Positions 57,273 through 64,000 of a DNA stretch of 64,000 nt are shown here, one piece after another; position 1 is the first letter of the stretch, and every line of letters begins with the position of its first letter. This DNA comes from PALSA-505 sp963702235 (GTDB lineage: Bacteria; Actinomycetota; Actinomycetes; Streptosporangiales; Streptosporangiaceae): assembly GCA_963702235.1 (NCBI GenBank), contig CAVPBZ010000030.1:21496-85495 (forward strand). Direction: 5' to 3'. The notes under the pieces are model-generated. The model saw nothing but the letters and a program-made list of their open reading frames with translations, was not told where the DNA came from and made no database searches. The position numbers and the translations under genes were made by a program.

Positions 57273-58217
57273 GTGCGCCTGACCGTCGGTATTGATATCG
57301 GTGGCACCAAGGTCGCAGGCGGCGTCGTAGACGAGCGGGGACGGATCGTCGAGAAAGTCAAGCGGTCCACGCCCGCGGCCGACCCGGGGCGCACCGCCGG
57401 GGCGATCGCGGCGGTGGTGAACGAGCTGCGTTCCCGTCACCACGTGCAGGCGGTGGGCCTGGGCGCGGCCGGGTTCGTGGACCGGGCCCGGCAGGCTGTG
57501 ATCTTCGCCCCGAACCTCGCCTGGCGGGACGAGCCCCTCAAGCAGCGGGTGGAGGACCTGGTCGGCCTTCCCGTGGTCATGGACAACGACGCCAACGCCA
57601 GCGCCTGGGCCGAAGTCAGGTTCGGCGCCGCCCGCGGCCACGAGGATGTCGTGTTCCTCGCGGTCGGCACCGGCATCGGCGGCGCCCTCGTGCTCGGCGG
57701 CAGTCTCTACCGCGGCCGGTGGGGGATGGCGGGCGAGCCCGGCCACTACCGCGCCGTGCCCGAGGGCCGCCTGTGCGGCTGCGGCAACCGTGGCTGCCTG
57801 GAGCAGTACGCGAGCGGCAGCGCCCTGGTCGCCGAGGCGCGCGAGTTCGCCCGGCGGACACCGGAAGGCGCTATCCGGCTGCTACAGCTCGGCGGCGGGA
57901 ACCCGGAGGGAATCGGCGGCCCGCAGATCACCCAGGCCGCGCAGGAAGGTGATCCGGGTGCGTTCCGCTGCTTCCAGATCGTGGGCGGCTGGCTCGGGCA
58001 GGGCATGGCCGATCTCGCTGCGATCCTGGATCCCGGTTGCTTCGTCATCGGCGGGGGCGTGTCCGACGCAGGTGAACTACTGCTCAGCCCGGCCCGCGCC
58101 GCGTTCGAGAAGGCACTGACCGGCCGTGGCTACCGGGCCGTCGCCGACGTCAGGCTCGCCCAGCTCGGCCCCGACGCCGGGCTGGTGGGCGCGGCCGACC
58201 TGGCCCGGCTGGCCTGA
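57273..58217 (+). CDS. glk: ROK family glucokinase
   Basis: 314 residues from GTG 57273. ROK features: ATP-binding GIDIGGTKVAGGVVD, LGAAGFVDRARQAVIFAPNLAWRD, DNDANASAWAEVRFGAARGHEDVVFLAVGTGIGGALV, the zinc motif CGCGNRGCLEQYASG, and FVIGGGVSDAGELLL. It phosphorylates glucose, and in actinomycetes Glk is also tied to carbon catabolite repression. It follows DUF5304 by four bases, so likely in the same operon. Confidence 0.93.
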   Translation: MRLTVGIDIGGTKVAGGVVDERGRIVEKVKRSTPAADPGRTAGAIAAVVNELRSRHHVQAVGLGAAGFVDRARQAVIFAPNLAWRDEPLKQRVEDLVGLPVVMDNDANASAWAEVRFGAARGHEDVVFLAVGTGIGGALVLGGSLYRGRWGMAGEPGHYRAVPEGRLCGCGNRGCLEQYASGSALVAEAREFARRTPEGAIRLLQLGGGNPEGIGGPQITQAAQEGDPGAFRCFQIVGGWLGQGMADLAAILDPGCFVIGGGVSDAGELLLSPARAAFEKALTGRGYRAVADVRLAQLGPDAGLVGAADLARLA

Positions 58218-59090
58218 TCAGACCACCGCGCCGTCGTCGGGATTCGAGTCCCGGTCGTGGCCGTCGCCGATGTGCAGGACCAGCGTCATGAAGCCGCCGA
58301 CGAACGCCGCGATCGCGCAGATCACCAGCCAGCCGGGCAGCGACCAGCCAGCTATCGTCGCCGCCAGCAGGTAGCCGGGCCCCCCGAACAGGGCCACCCA
58401 GGCCCCCTTCTGGGCGGAGGAAAGCCGCACCGGCGGGGCCGGCGGCGGGACAAAGTGCTCCTCCTCCAGCGGATCGGCGTCCGGGCCGCCCCTGGGCGCC
58501 GGGAACGGGCCGTTGCTGGGCGGCAGCGCGGGGATGATCCCGCCGCTAGGGGCGGCGGGCGGTGTGAAGCCGCCCGCGGCCAGCGCAGGCGGCACTTCGG
58601 CGTCTCCCGCGGTCGCTGGCGAGCCCTGATCTTTCCTGACCGGCGCCGCCGTGATGCCGCCGTCCGCGGCGGCGGCCGGCAGCGCCCCCCCGTCGGCTGC
58701 GGCCGCGCCGTCACCCTCGGCGGGGGCACCGTCGCCCGCCGCGGTCGGCGCGCGGGTGACCCCGCCCTCGGTGGCCGGCGCGGGGGCGGTCCCGCCCTCG
58801 GTGGCCGGCGCGGGGGCGGTCCCGCCCTCTCCCGCGGTCGTCAGCCCGCTGTGTCCGGCGCGAGCGGGACCGGCGTCCGAGACGGTACCGGCCCGGCCCG
58901 CCGGCAGGTTCTCGCTCTCCGGCCAGGGCGCGGGCTCATCGTCCGGGCGGGGGGCATCGAAGCGGCCGACCAGATCCAGCCACGCGGCCTCGTCATCGCT
59001 GCCGCCGTGGGCTACTTCTTCACTGTTGCTATCGGTCACGTCTGCCGCGCTCACCCCTCGCCAGTTTAAGTCCGCTGAGCCGGGCATCAT
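58218..59090 (-). CDS. Hypothetical protein with long disordered region and two TM helices
   Basis: 290 residues from ATG 59090, which overlaps the esterase stop (ATGA). The first 30 residues include the acidic SEEVAHGGSDDEAAWLDLVGRF; the centre (about 60-215) is Ala/Pro/Gly-rich, with a 10-residue repeat TAPAPATEGG. Two TM helices (GAWVALFGGPGYLLAATIAG and WLVICAIAAFVGGFMTLVLHI) and a short charged tail end the protein. The final TM pair resembles a small actinobacterial membrane-protein family. No function is assigned. Confidence 0.7.
   Translation of the reverse strand: MMPGSADLNWRGVSAADVTDSNSEEVAHGGSDDEAAWLDLVGRFDAPRPDDEPAPWPESENLPAGRAGTVSDAGPARAGHSGLTTAGEGGTAPAPATEGGTAPAPATEGGVTRAPTAAGDGAPAEGDGAAAADGGALPAAAADGGITAAPVRKDQGSPATAGDAEVPPALAAGGFTPPAAPSGGIIPALPPSNGPFPAPRGGPDADPLEEEHFVPPPAPPVRLSSAQKGAWVALFGGPGYLLAATIAGWSLPGWLVICAIAAFVGGFMTLVLHIGDGHDRDSNPDDGAVV
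58761..58820. repeat. 30-bp coding direct repeat
   Basis: Two identical 30-base units (58761-58790 and 58791-58820) encode TAPAPATEGG twice in the disordered part of the protein at 58218-59090. A third, divergent copy borders it. Confidence 0.85.
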
Positions 59091-59845
59091 TCCTTCGCGG
59101 CGCTGCTATGCGCCCGGACGAACTCCAGGCTGCCCGCGAAGATGTCCTCCGCGTCGTTGTCCAGCGTGGCGACGTGATAGCTGTTCGCGCAGTCCCTGAC
59201 CGTCAGCTGCCCGTCCGGGAGCGCGGCGCGCAGCAGCTTCAGGCTGGCCGGGCCGACGACGTGGTCCTCGGTGCTGTGGTAGGCGAGCACAGGCTGGCTG
59301 AGCTGGTCCAGTCCGGCCGCGGTGGCGCGCCACAGCCGCGGCAGCGTCGCGGCGGCCTTGACCGGCACCCGGTCATAACCGAGCTCCTGGACGCCCTCCT
59401 TCTTGATGTCGCTCGCGATCCCCTTCAGCGAGGGGACGACCAGCTTCATCACCGGCGCGAGGGCGAACAGCTTCGTGTCGGCGGTCAGCGACGGGTTGAC
59501 CACGACCAGGCCGCGGACCGAGGCCCCGTGCAGCTCGGCCATCCGCAGCACGATGCAGCCGCCGAGCGACAGGCCCGTCAGGAAAATCTCGTCGGTCTTC
59601 GCGCGTAGCAGCTCGAAGCTCCGCTCCGCCTCCGCGAACCAGTCCTCCGAGCGGGTGCGGTTCATCTCCTGCCACGTGGTGCCGTGCCCGGGCAGCCGCG
59701 GCACGGACACGGTCAGCCCGGCCGCGGCGAGGAACTCCGCCCACGGCCGGAGCGACTGCGGTGACCCGGTGAAGCCGTGGCACAGCAGCACCCCCACCGG
59801 CCCGCCGTCACTGGCGAACGGTTCCGCGCCTGGAGTCACTGACAT
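59087..59845 (-). CDS. Alpha/beta hydrolase (carboxylesterase, Est30-like)
   Basis: 252 residues from ATG 59845 with GGAGGGAC six bases upstream. Features: GVLLCHGFTGSPQSLRPWAEFLA oxyanion region, the nucleophile in GLSLGG, ADTKLFALAPVMKLVVPSLKG cap, the acid in HSTEDHVV and the histidine in NSYHVATLDND. This pattern is that of monoacylglycerol lipase/carboxylesterase Est30. Translationally coupled to the membrane protein gene downstream. Confidence 0.9.
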   Translation of the reverse strand: MSVTPGAEPFASDGGPVGVLLCHGFTGSPQSLRPWAEFLAAAGLTVSVPRLPGHGTTWQEMNRTRSEDWFAEAERSFELLRAKTDEIFLTGLSLGGCIVLRMAELHGASVRGLVVVNPSLTADTKLFALAPVMKLVVPSLKGIASDIKKEGVQELGYDRVPVKAAATLPRLWRATAAGLDQLSQPVLAYHSTEDHVVGPASLKLLRAALPDGQLTVRDCANSYHVATLDNDAEDIFAGSLEFVRAHSSAAKE

Positions 59846-59964
59846 CGGTCCGTCCCTCCGGCCGTTGCTGGCTGCCGATTCCTGGCATAGTCGCACGACC
59901 TGAGGCCGGCCGCCATCGTGATCGCGTCATCCTGGTGTCATATTCGGTGACCGCGTGGGAACAT

Positions 59965-60858
59965 ATGAGCGTGTCTTACTGGGTGGTCAAGGCGATCCTC
60001 TATCCGATCCTGCGGCTGGTGTTCCGGCCGTGGGCCGAGGGCACGGACAACGTCCCCGCCGAGGGGCCGGCCATCCTGGCGAGCAACCACCTGTCGTTCT
60101 CCGATCACTTTTTCGGCGCGCTGTTGCTGCCGCGCAAGGTCGTCTACCTGGCCAAGGCCGAGTACCTCACCGGGCGCGGCATCAAGGGCCTGATCAGCAA
60201 GGCCTTCTTCCGCAGCGTGGGCGTGATCCCGGTGGACCGGGCCGGCGGGGAGGCGGGCGAGCGGGCGCTGCGGACCGGCCTGCGGGTGCTCGGCGAGGGC
60301 CAGCTGCTGGGCATCTACCCCGAGGGCACCCGGACCCCGGACGGCCGGCTCTACCGGGGCAAGACCGGCGTGGCCCGGCTCGCCCTGGAAGGGCGGGTGC
60401 CGGTGATCCCGTGCGCGATGGTGAACACCTACGAGCTTCAGCCGCCCGGCACGATCGTGCCGCGGCTGCGGTTCCGCCCGGGCGTGCGGTTCGGCCAGCC
60501 GCTCGACTTCTCCCGCTACTACGGCATGGAGTCGAACCGGCTGGTGCTCCGCGCGGTCACCGACGAGATCATGTACGCGCTGATGGAGCTGGCCGGCCAG
60601 GAGTACGTGGACATCTACGCCGCGGACGCCAAGGCCAAGGCGAAGGCTCAGCGGCGGGTTCACCTGCACCGCCACGGCAAGGACGACAACAGCAAGCAAG
60701 GCCGCACCGAGGACGACCGCCGCGAAATCGACAGCGCCGCGAGTACCAGCGGCGCGAGCGCCAGCGGCAAGGGCGCCAGCGGCAAGGGCGCCAGCGGCAA
60801 GGGCGCCAGCGGCCAGGGCGCCAGCAGCCAGGAACCGCCCGCCCGCCAGGCCTCCTGA
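59965..60858 (+). CDS. 1-acylglycerol-3-phosphate acyltransferase (PlsC-type)
   Basis: 297 residues from ATG 59965 (GGGAA upstream). It has an N-terminal membrane helix (YWVVKAILYPILRLVF), the acyltransferase motif NHLSFSDHFF (HxxxxD), VGVIPVDRAGGEAG, YPEGTRTPDGRLYRGKTGVARLAL and VPVIPCAMVNT. The C-terminal 70 residues are polar, with a GASGK repeat. It makes phosphatidic acid for membrane lipids. A strong hairpin follows the gene. Confidence 0.92.
   Translation: MSVSYWVVKAILYPILRLVFRPWAEGTDNVPAEGPAILASNHLSFSDHFFGALLLPRKVVYLAKAEYLTGRGIKGLISKAFFRSVGVIPVDRAGGEAGERALRTGLRVLGEGQLLGIYPEGTRTPDGRLYRGKTGVARLALEGRVPVIPCAMVNTYELQPPGTIVPRLRFRPGVRFGQPLDFSRYYGMESNRLVLRAVTDEIMYALMELAGQEYVDIYAADAKAKAKAQRRVHLHRHGKDDNSKQGRTEDDRREIDSAASTSGASASGKGASGKGASGKGASGQGASSQEPPARQAS
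60757..60831 (+). repeat. 15-bp coding tandem repeat
   Basis: Five units of the type GGCGCCAGCGGCAAG encode GASGK-type pentapeptides at the C-terminus of the PlsC-type protein. Units 2 and 3 are identical. Confidence 0.85.
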
Positions 60859-60909
60859 CCGGCGCGGCCACCCGCCCGTCCGTCAACCACGCGGCCGTCC
60901 ATCAGCGCG

Positions 60910-60943
60910 GAGCGTTTGCGCTGTTATAGCAGCTCAAACGCTC
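60910..60943 (+). terminator. Hairpin after plsC
   Basis: Arms GAGCGTTTG (60910-60918) and CAAACGCTC (60935-60943) pair perfectly, with a four-base inner stem GCTG/CAGC and a six-base loop. A second hairpin follows (about 60967-60987, GTCTCA/TGAGAC). Likely terminators for the convergent genes. Confidence 0.75.
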
Positions 60944-61012
60944 CATTATCCCGGGCCATCCCAAGCGTGTCTCACATGCTGAGACGCACGCGGGCATTGC
61001 GGGTGTGGCTAG

Positions 61013-61067
61013 GTGGTGCGGGTGCGCGGGTGCGCGGGTGCGCGGGTGCGCGGGTGCGCGGGTGCGG
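61013..61067. repeat. 8-bp tandem repeat GGTGCGCG
   Basis: Five perfect copies (61021-61060) with half-copies on both sides. It is non-coding and simple; likely slippage-derived. Confidence 0.9.
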
Positions 61068-61191
61068 TCCAGGTGCGGTGTGGGGGCGACACGGGGGTGT
61101 CGAGGGCGCCGGGGCGGGGCAGTGCGGGGGCGAGACCCAGCGCGGGGCGCCCCTAGCACCGGCGCGGCGGGGTCTGACGCTGACCACTTCA

Positions 61192-61241
61192 TGATCGCGA
61201 AGAGTTATGCGTGTCCCCACCCGTAGAAGTCTTCGTGATCA
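61192..61241. repeat. 50-bp inverted-repeat element, copy B
   Basis: Arms TGATCGCGAAGA (61192-61203) and TCTTCGTGATCA (61230-61241) pair with one wobble. It is the same length as copy A (20288-20337); the arms are nearly identical and the centre is partly conserved (GTGT, CCC). It lies in the intergenic space before the end of glpK. Confidence 0.65.
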
Positions 61242-61381
61242 CGGGACAGGTGACGCCCACGCGCAGGCATGCGGGCGTGAGGGGGCGCGCGCGTGCGGGC
61301 GTGACGGGGCGCGGACGCCGGGCGCGCGGGCATGACGGGCCCGGGCGCCGGGCGCGCGGGTGTCAGACGGGCCGGCGGGTG

Positions 61382-62929
61382 TCAGACGGGCTGGCGGGTG
61401 TCAGCGGGCTGGGGGACGGCGCTGGCCCAGCCTTTGCTGCGGCCGACCGCGGCGCGCCAGCGCGCGTAGGCGGCGTCGTCACGGGAGCCGGGCGCGAACC
61501 GCCGGTCCAGCTGCCATATCCCTTCCAGCTCACCCATCGACGACCACACCCCGGTGGCCAGCCCGGCCAGGAACCCGGCGCCCAGCGCCGTCGTCTCCGC
61601 GATCACCGGGCGCTCCGCGGCCAGCTGGAGCTGATCGGCCTGCAGCTGCATGAGCAGGTTGTTGGCGCTCGCGCCGCCGTCCACCTTGAGCACCCGCAGC
61701 TCGCTCGCGCACGCGCCGGCCATCGCGGCACAGACATCCCGCACCTCGAACGCGATGGCCTCCAGCGTGGCCCGGACCAGGTGCGCCCGGCTCGTCCCCC
61801 TGGTGATGCCGAAGATCGCGCCCCGGGCGTCCGGATCCCAGTCCGGCGCGCCGAGACCGGTCAGCGCCGGGACGAACACGACGCCGCCGCTGTCCGGCAC
61901 CGAGGCGGCCAGCGCCTCGCTCTGCGCCGCGTTGTCCAGCAGGCCGAGCCCGTCGCGCAGCCACTGCACGGCCGCTCCGGTGACGAACACCGACCCTTCC
62001 AGCGCGTAGGTCAGGACACCAGCAGGAGACATCCAGGCCACCGTGGCCAGCAGCGCACCGCCCGGGTCCGGCCGCGCCGGCCCGGAGTTCACCAGCACGA
62101 ACGACCCGGTCCCGTACGTGCACTTGGCGTCGCCATCGGCGAAGCACGCCTGGCCGAACAGCGCCGCCTGCTGGTCGCCGGCGATGCCCGCCACCGGCAC
62201 CGACAAGCCCAGGAACGCCGAGGGATCGGTCCCCCCGGCCACCCCCCACGACGGCACCACCTCAGGCAGCGCGGACACCGGCACGTCCAGCAGCTCGCAC
62301 AGCTCGCCCGACCACCGGCAGGAGCCGATGTCGAACAGCAGCGTCCGGGACGCGTTCGAGGCGTCGGTCGCGTGCCGCCGCCCGCCGGTCAGCCGCGCGA
62401 TCAGGTAGGAGTCCACCGTGCCGACCGCCAGCGACCCGCCAAGAACCCCGGCCCACAGCTCCGGCTCGTTCTCGGCCAGCCAGGTGAGCTTGGTCCCGGT
62501 GAAGTAGGGGTCCAGCCGCAGCCCGGTGAGCTCGGTGACCCGCGGCTCGTGCCCGCCGTCCCGCAGCCTCGCGCAGATGCCGGCGCTCCGCCGGTCCTGC
62601 CAGACGATCGCCCGGCGCGGCGCGGTGAGCGTCCGCCGGTCCCAGATCACCGCGGTCTCCCGCTGGTTCGTGAGGCCGACGGCTTCCACCGCGTCGCCGC
62701 GGGACTGCCCGGCGCCCCGAGGACCGGCGGCAAGACCTGCCCGTTCGGTAGCCATCGAACATGCGGCCAGGGTGGCCTGCCAGATCCCCTCCGGCAGGTG
62801 CTCCACCCAGCCGGGCCGCGGGTAGTACTGGCGGAATTCCTGATAGCCCCGGCCGGCCACGGTCCCGTCGGCCCGGAGCACCATAGCCGTCACGCCAGTA
62901 GTGCCGGCATCAATCGCGAGCACGCTCAT
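61382..62929 (-). CDS. glpK: Glycerol kinase (FGGY family)
   Basis: 515 residues. FGGY signatures: LAIDAGTTGVTAMVLRADG, VGLTNQRETAVIWDRRT, ATDASNASRTLLFDIGS, AGIAGDQQAALFGQACF, CTYGTGSFVLVNSG and the second signature VLKVDGGASANNLLMQLQAD. It makes glycerol 3-phosphate from glycerol. Typical GlpK length is about 500, so it is complete. It diverges from the phosphofructokinase gene with 29 bases between the starts, suggesting very short, overlapping promoters. Confidence 0.93.
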   Translation of the reverse strand: MSVLAIDAGTTGVTAMVLRADGTVAGRGYQEFRQYYPRPGWVEHLPEGIWQATLAACSMATERAGLAAGPRGAGQSRGDAVEAVGLTNQRETAVIWDRRTLTAPRRAIVWQDRRSAGICARLRDGGHEPRVTELTGLRLDPYFTGTKLTWLAENEPELWAGVLGGSLAVGTVDSYLIARLTGGRRHATDASNASRTLLFDIGSCRWSGELCELLDVPVSALPEVVPSWGVAGGTDPSAFLGLSVPVAGIAGDQQAALFGQACFADGDAKCTYGTGSFVLVNSGPARPDPGGALLATVAWMSPAGVLTYALEGSVFVTGAAVQWLRDGLGLLDNAAQSEALAASVPDSGGVVFVPALTGLGAPDWDPDARGAIFGITRGTSRAHLVRATLEAIAFEVRDVCAAMAGACASELRVLKVDGGASANNLLMQLQADQLQLAAERPVIAETTALGAGFLAGLATGVWSSMGELEGIWQLDRRFAPGSRDDAAYARWRAAVGRSKGWASAVPQPADTRQPV

Positions 62930-62958
62930 GGATCATCAGTGTGCTCTAGTCTGGCCCC

Positions 62959-64000
62959 ATGCGAGTGGGAGTGCTGACCGGCGGCGGAGACTGTCCCGGG
63001 CTGAACGCAGTGATCCGCGCCGTGGTCCGCAAGGGCGTGGCGGAGTACGGTTTCGAGTTCGTCGGGTTCCGTGATGGCTGGCGGGGGCCGCTCGAGGGCG
63101 ACACCGTCCCGCTGGACGTCCAGGCGGTCCGCGGCATCCTGCCCCGCGGCGGGACCATCCTCGGCTCGTCCCGGACGAACCCGCTGCGCCCCGACGCCGG
63201 CGGCGGCGGGCTGTCCGGGGTGGAGCGGATCAAGGACAACCTGGCCGGCCTCGGCGTGGACGCGCTGGTGGTGATCGGCGGCGAGGACACGCTCGGCGTC
63301 GCGACCAAGCTGTACGACGAGGGCGTCAGCGTGGTCGGCGTGCCCAAGACCATCGACAACGACCTCGGCGCGACCGACTACACGTTCGGCTTCGACACCG
63401 CGGTGAACATCGCGATGGAGGCGATCGACCGGCTGCACACCACGGCCGAGAGCCACCACCGCGCGCTGATCGTGGAGGTGATGGGCCGCAGCGCCGGCTG
63501 GATCGCGCTGCATGCCGGGCTGGCCGGCGGCGCGAACGTGATCCTGATCCCGGAGAAGCCGTTCAGCATCGAGAAGGTCTGCGCCTACGTGCAGCACCGC
63601 TTCCAGACCCGCTACGCGCCGATCGTGGTGGTCGCCGAGGGCGCGCACCCGGTCGAGGAGGGCGGCGAGATCGGCAGCCAGCAGCTCGACGCGTTCGGTC
63701 ACCTCCGGCTGGGCGGCGTCGGCCAGATGCTGGCCGAGGAGATCGAGAAGCGGACCGGCAAGGAGGCCCGCTGCACGGTGCTCGGCCACACCCAGCGCGG
63801 CGGCACGCCGACCGCGTTCGACCGGGTGCTGGCCACCAGGTTCGGCGTGCACGCGATCAGCGCGGTGCGCGACAGCGCGTTCGGGATCATGGTCGCGCTA
63901 CGCGGCACCGACATCGTCCGGGTGCCGCTGGCCGACGCGACAGCCGCGCTCAAGCTGGTGCCGCCGGAGCGATACGCCGAGGCCGAGGTCTTCTTCGGCT
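62959..64000 (+). CDS. pfkA: 6-phosphofructokinase, predicted pyrophosphate-dependent (3' end outside window)
   Basis: 347 residues visible. Fructose 6-phosphate binding and catalytic regions: GVLTGGGDCPGLNAVIR, GGTILGSSRTNP, VIGGEDTLG, VPKTIDNDLG, EVMGRSAGWIALHAG, VVAEGAHPVEEGG and LGHTQRGGTPTAFDR. At the two key positions that separate ATP and pyrophosphate enzymes, it has Asp110 (E. coli Gly104) and Lys130 (E. coli Gly124), the pattern of pyrophosphate-dependent PFK such as that of Amycolatopsis methanolica. The frame continues past the window edge. Confidence 0.93.
   Translation, partial: MRVGVLTGGGDCPGLNAVIRAVVRKGVAEYGFEFVGFRDGWRGPLEGDTVPLDVQAVRGILPRGGTILGSSRTNPLRPDAGGGGLSGVERIKDNLAGLGVDALVVIGGEDTLGVATKLYDEGVSVVGVPKTIDNDLGATDYTFGFDTAVNIAMEAIDRLHTTAESHHRALIVEVMGRSAGWIALHAGLAGGANVILIPEKPFSIEKVCAYVQHRFQTRYAPIVVVAEGAHPVEEGGEIGSQQLDAFGHLRLGGVGQMLAEEIEKRTGKEARCTVLGHTQRGGTPTAFDRVLATRFGVHAISAVRDSAFGIMVALRGTDIVRVPLADATAALKLVPPERYAEAEVFFG

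Larger units (their letters stand above)
60859..61381. other. Intergenic region between convergent plsC and glpK
   Basis: 523 bases with no credible gene. It contains in order: two hairpins (60910-60943 and about 60967-60987), the eight-base tandem repeat (61013-61067), a copy of the 50-bp inverted-repeat element (61192-61241) and repeated GGGTGTCAGACGGGC words near 61360-61410, the last running into the end of glpK. Confidence 0.6.

Noticed and set aside
61013..61067. Possible CRISPR or regulatory array
   Set aside because: The eight-base GGTGCGCG repeat has no spacers and is a simple tandem repeat.
1..64000. tRNA, rRNA or insertion sequence
   Set aside because: No cloverleaf with CCA-adjacent arms, no rRNA sequence and no transposase or integrase motif was found by reading both strands; a tool-based scan could still find one.

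Overview
High-GC actinobacterial chromosome segment. The gene content and order (aa3 oxidase and bcc complex genes, standalone trpD, a PimB-type mannosyltransferase next to a FadD15-type ligase, PspA/PspAA/HtpX/PspAB, F420-type oxidoreductases, CtaG) point to a filamentous or Streptosporangiales-like actinomycete; the order is an inference, the phylum is secure. About 63 protein genes are supported. I found no rRNA, tRNA, CRISPR array, transposase or prophage.

Layout. 0-6 kb: 3' end of a type IIA topoisomerase B subunit (ParE-like), a Glu/Leu/Phe/Val dehydrogenase-like protein, a secreted 14-repeat beta-propeller-like protein and an F420-type oxidoreductase. 6-11.6 kb: a divergent pair that is the most striking locus here, a SLOG plus four-TM protein facing a TIR-TM-WD40 protein; it looks like a nucleotide-signalling conflict system resembling Thoeris in logic but with other parts. 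11.6-24 kb: mixed housekeeping and redox genes (ParC-like subunit, two SDRs, a PfkB kinase, CobU, a MarR regulator diverging from a YczE-like membrane protein, an aldo/keto reductase), with several apparent single- or double-base frameshifts. 24-28 kb: DUF3043 protein and the envelope-stress set pspA-pspAA and htpX-pspAB.

28-56 kb is a conserved actinobacterial core whose gene content parallels M. tuberculosis Rv2185c-Rv2204c: erpA, adoK-like kinase, then psuK-psuG, ctaG, tusA, ctaC-ctaD-ctaF, qcrB-qcrA-qcrC-ctaE, response-regulator-like gene, trpD, exonuclease, NlpC/P60 hydrolase (with a candidate c-di-AMP riboswitch), pimB, fadD15, metallophosphoesterase, SRPBCC protein. A two-component system and a four-gene ABC transporter operon (35.9-42 kb) sit inside the respiratory cluster. 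56-64 kb: ROK glucokinase, alpha/beta hydrolase, PlsC-type acyltransferase, glycerol kinase and the start of a phosphofructokinase whose active-site residues predict pyrophosphate rather than ATP use.

The respiratory genes together give a bcc-aa3 supercomplex with its haem/copper assembly factor; glk, glpK and pfk form a small central-carbon group; plsC, fadD and pimB serve membrane lipid synthesis. Non-coding DNA is rich in long hairpins and short tandem repeats, including a 50-bp inverted-repeat element found twice, a 56-bp tandem hairpin array after pimB, and a well-formed MarR operator/promoter region. At least four genes carry an apparent frameshift, so either this lineage carries recent pseudogenes or the assembly has residual G/C-run indels.
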